64,000 nt of DNA, from positions 124,001-188,000 of the forward strand of contig JAJPJQ010000042.1 in assembly GCA_021324155.1 (NCBI GenBank), read 5' to 3'. Source of the DNA: Pseudomonadota bacterium (GTDB lineage Bacteria; Desulfobacterota; Binatia; UBA9968). Position numbers and translations under genes: made by a program. Of the stretch, positions 63,117-64,000 are shown one piece after another (the stretch's first letter is position 1; each line of letters starts with the position of its first letter). The notes beneath the pieces were generated by a model. It was given only the letters and a program-made list of their open reading frames with translations, did no database searches and had not been told where the DNA came from.

Positions 63117-64000
63117 ATGCATAAACACTTACCAGTTACGGCTATCGCTCTCTCGCTCGTTTTTTCGGCTTGCAGCCTCGCGCCGCAGTTCGCGCGGCCT
63201 AACATGGATATGCCGCAAGGGTGGAACGACGCTTCAGGCATCGCCATGCGGTCCGGCGCCCCGCAGGAGCCGTTCTGGGAAGCGCTCGGCAGCAGCGAGC
63301 TCGATCAGTTGATCGATATGGCGCTCGCGCAAAATCTCGACCTCGAGGCGGCGCTCCATCGCATCGACGAGGAGAGAGCGCTCGCCAAAGTCGCCGCTGC
63401 GCCGCTCTACCCTTCCGTCAATGCGAGCGGATCGGCCTCGCGCACCTATACGAAATCCGGCGGACAACAGACGCAGGCGAGTAACGCGGCGTCCGGCGGC
63501 GGGAGCATCAGCTGGGAAGTCGATCTCTGGGGCAAGAACCGGAACACGGCGAAATCGGCGAAGTACCGCGCCGACGCGACCGTCTTCGACCGCGAGGCGC
63601 TTCGCCTGGTCATCACCTCCGACGTGACGAATCTCTACACGCAGATACTCGGCTTCAACGATCGAATTCAGATCGCGGCGAACAATCTCAAGAACGCGCA
63701 GGAGGTGCTCCGCATCATCGAAGTGCGTTTTAAGGAAGGCGCCGTGTCGGGGCTCGAAGTCTCGCAGCAACGGGTGGAAGTCAACGGGCTGCAATCGGCG
63801 CTCTCGGCCTTGAACGAGCAGCGAACTACGGCTCTTAACGCGCTCGCCGTTTTGCTCGCCAAGGCGCCGCAAAACTTCGATGCGCCGGACGCCCAGTTCG
63901 CCTCGCTCAAGATGCCCGAGGTGAGCCTAACGCCGCCCGCTGAGCTTCTGACCGCGCGGCCGGACATCCAGAGTGCCGAAGCCGGTCTCCGTGGCGCCAA
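63117..64000 (+). CDS. TolC/NodT-family outer-membrane efflux lipoprotein (partial, runs off right edge)
   Basis: 294 residues visible, from ATG 63117. A lipoprotein signal (VTAIALSLVFSACSLAP; Cys near 20) is followed by FWEALGSSELDQLIDMALAQNLDLEAAL, the NodT-type FwxxfxDpxLnxLi pattern, then long helices (ISWEVDLWGKNRNTAKSAKYR, VLRIIEVRFKEGAVSGLEVSQQRVEVN). It supplies the outer-membrane channel for MacAB. The C-terminal half is outside the window. Confidence 0.93.
   Translation, partial: MHKHLPVTAIALSLVFSACSLAPQFARPNMDMPQGWNDASGIAMRSGAPQEPFWEALGSSELDQLIDMALAQNLDLEAALHRIDEERALAKVAAAPLYPSVNASGSASRTYTKSGGQQTQASNAASGGGSISWEVDLWGKNRNTAKSAKYRADATVFDREALRLVITSDVTNLYTQILGFNDRIQIAANNLKNAQEVLRIIEVRFKEGAVSGLEVSQQRVEVNGLQSALSALNEQRTTALNALAVLLAKAPQNFDAPDAQFASLKMPEVSLTPPAELLTARPDIQSAEAGLRGA

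Overview
The window is 64 kb of high-GC, densely coding chromosome from a Gram-negative bacterium. It carries Mla lipid-transport genes, a FadL-type porin, LapA, a MacAB-TolC-type exporter and many signal peptides. No phage or transposon gene was recognised. The gene mix suggests an uncultivated soil or groundwater lineage of the Binatota/'Deltaproteobacteria' or Methylomirabilota/Rokubacteria type: many orphan ABC solute-binding proteins, VOC and amidohydrolase enzymes, a 7TM histidine kinase, and separate GlnRS and GluRS. The taxonomic placement is inference; no marker gene here proves it.

Layout. 1-4.6 kb (minus): a response regulator cut by the window edge (degenerate receiver), a 7TM-GAF histidine kinase, a LuxD-like acyl-hydrolase fused to a SAM methyltransferase, and an excisionase-type HTH protein. 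The HTH gene is divergent from a FadL porin (4.6-5.9 kb), with a repeat operator between them. 5.9-10.1 kb: glnS and gltX, an EEP-family protein, and genes for tRNA-Glu(CTC) and tRNA-Gln(CTG), so both synthetases lie beside their own tRNAs. 10.2-14 kb: a zinc-ribbon protein, a TetR/methyltransferase pair lying between an amidohydrolase gene and a relic of a second copy of that gene's 3' end. 14-16.8 kb: two binding proteins and a VOC protein. 16.8-20 kb: a secreted alpha/beta hydrolase and small envelope proteins.

20.1-21.7 kb holds the most striking gene: a CPA1 Na+/H+ antiporter with a C-terminal rhodanese domain. Its frame is interrupted by a single UGA exactly at a C-x-(C/U)-P active-site loop, and typical rhodanese sequence continues for 44 more codons. 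A short hairpin lies just after the UGA. I read it as a probable selenoprotein that ordinary gene calling would truncate. 21.9-29.4 kb: modA, a PaaA/C-like ferritin-fold protein, an MFS transporter, a phospholipase D-VTT fusion with an EEP partner, and a HEAT-repeat protein. 29.4-34.4 kb: a second set of binding proteins, VOC protein and amidase. 34.5-40.7 kb: two TPR proteins, mlaC-mlaD-mlaE, a zinc-ribbon/cNMP-binding protein and an mlaF ATPase fused to a degenerate GGDEF domain.

40.9-44.7 kb: short-form glucan phosphorylase, GST, a PPOX-fold protein, a DUF5658 protein and bacterioferritin. 44.9-52.2 kb: a one-direction catabolic cluster (gentisate-type double-cupin dioxygenase, HpaB-type monooxygenase, ACMSD-type amidohydrolase, 2Fe-2S plus Moco dehydrogenase, binding protein) that looks built for an aromatic or N-heteroaromatic substrate. 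52.2-58.3 kb: pilU, an MgtC-family relic, an M20 peptidase overlapping an ATP-grasp ligase, lapA, a TPR lipoprotein and a membrane protein. 58.5-64 kb: an ECF sigma factor, a probable anti-sigma and a ZraP/CnrX-like protein ending at a strong terminator, then macA-macB-tolC-like export genes cut by the right edge.
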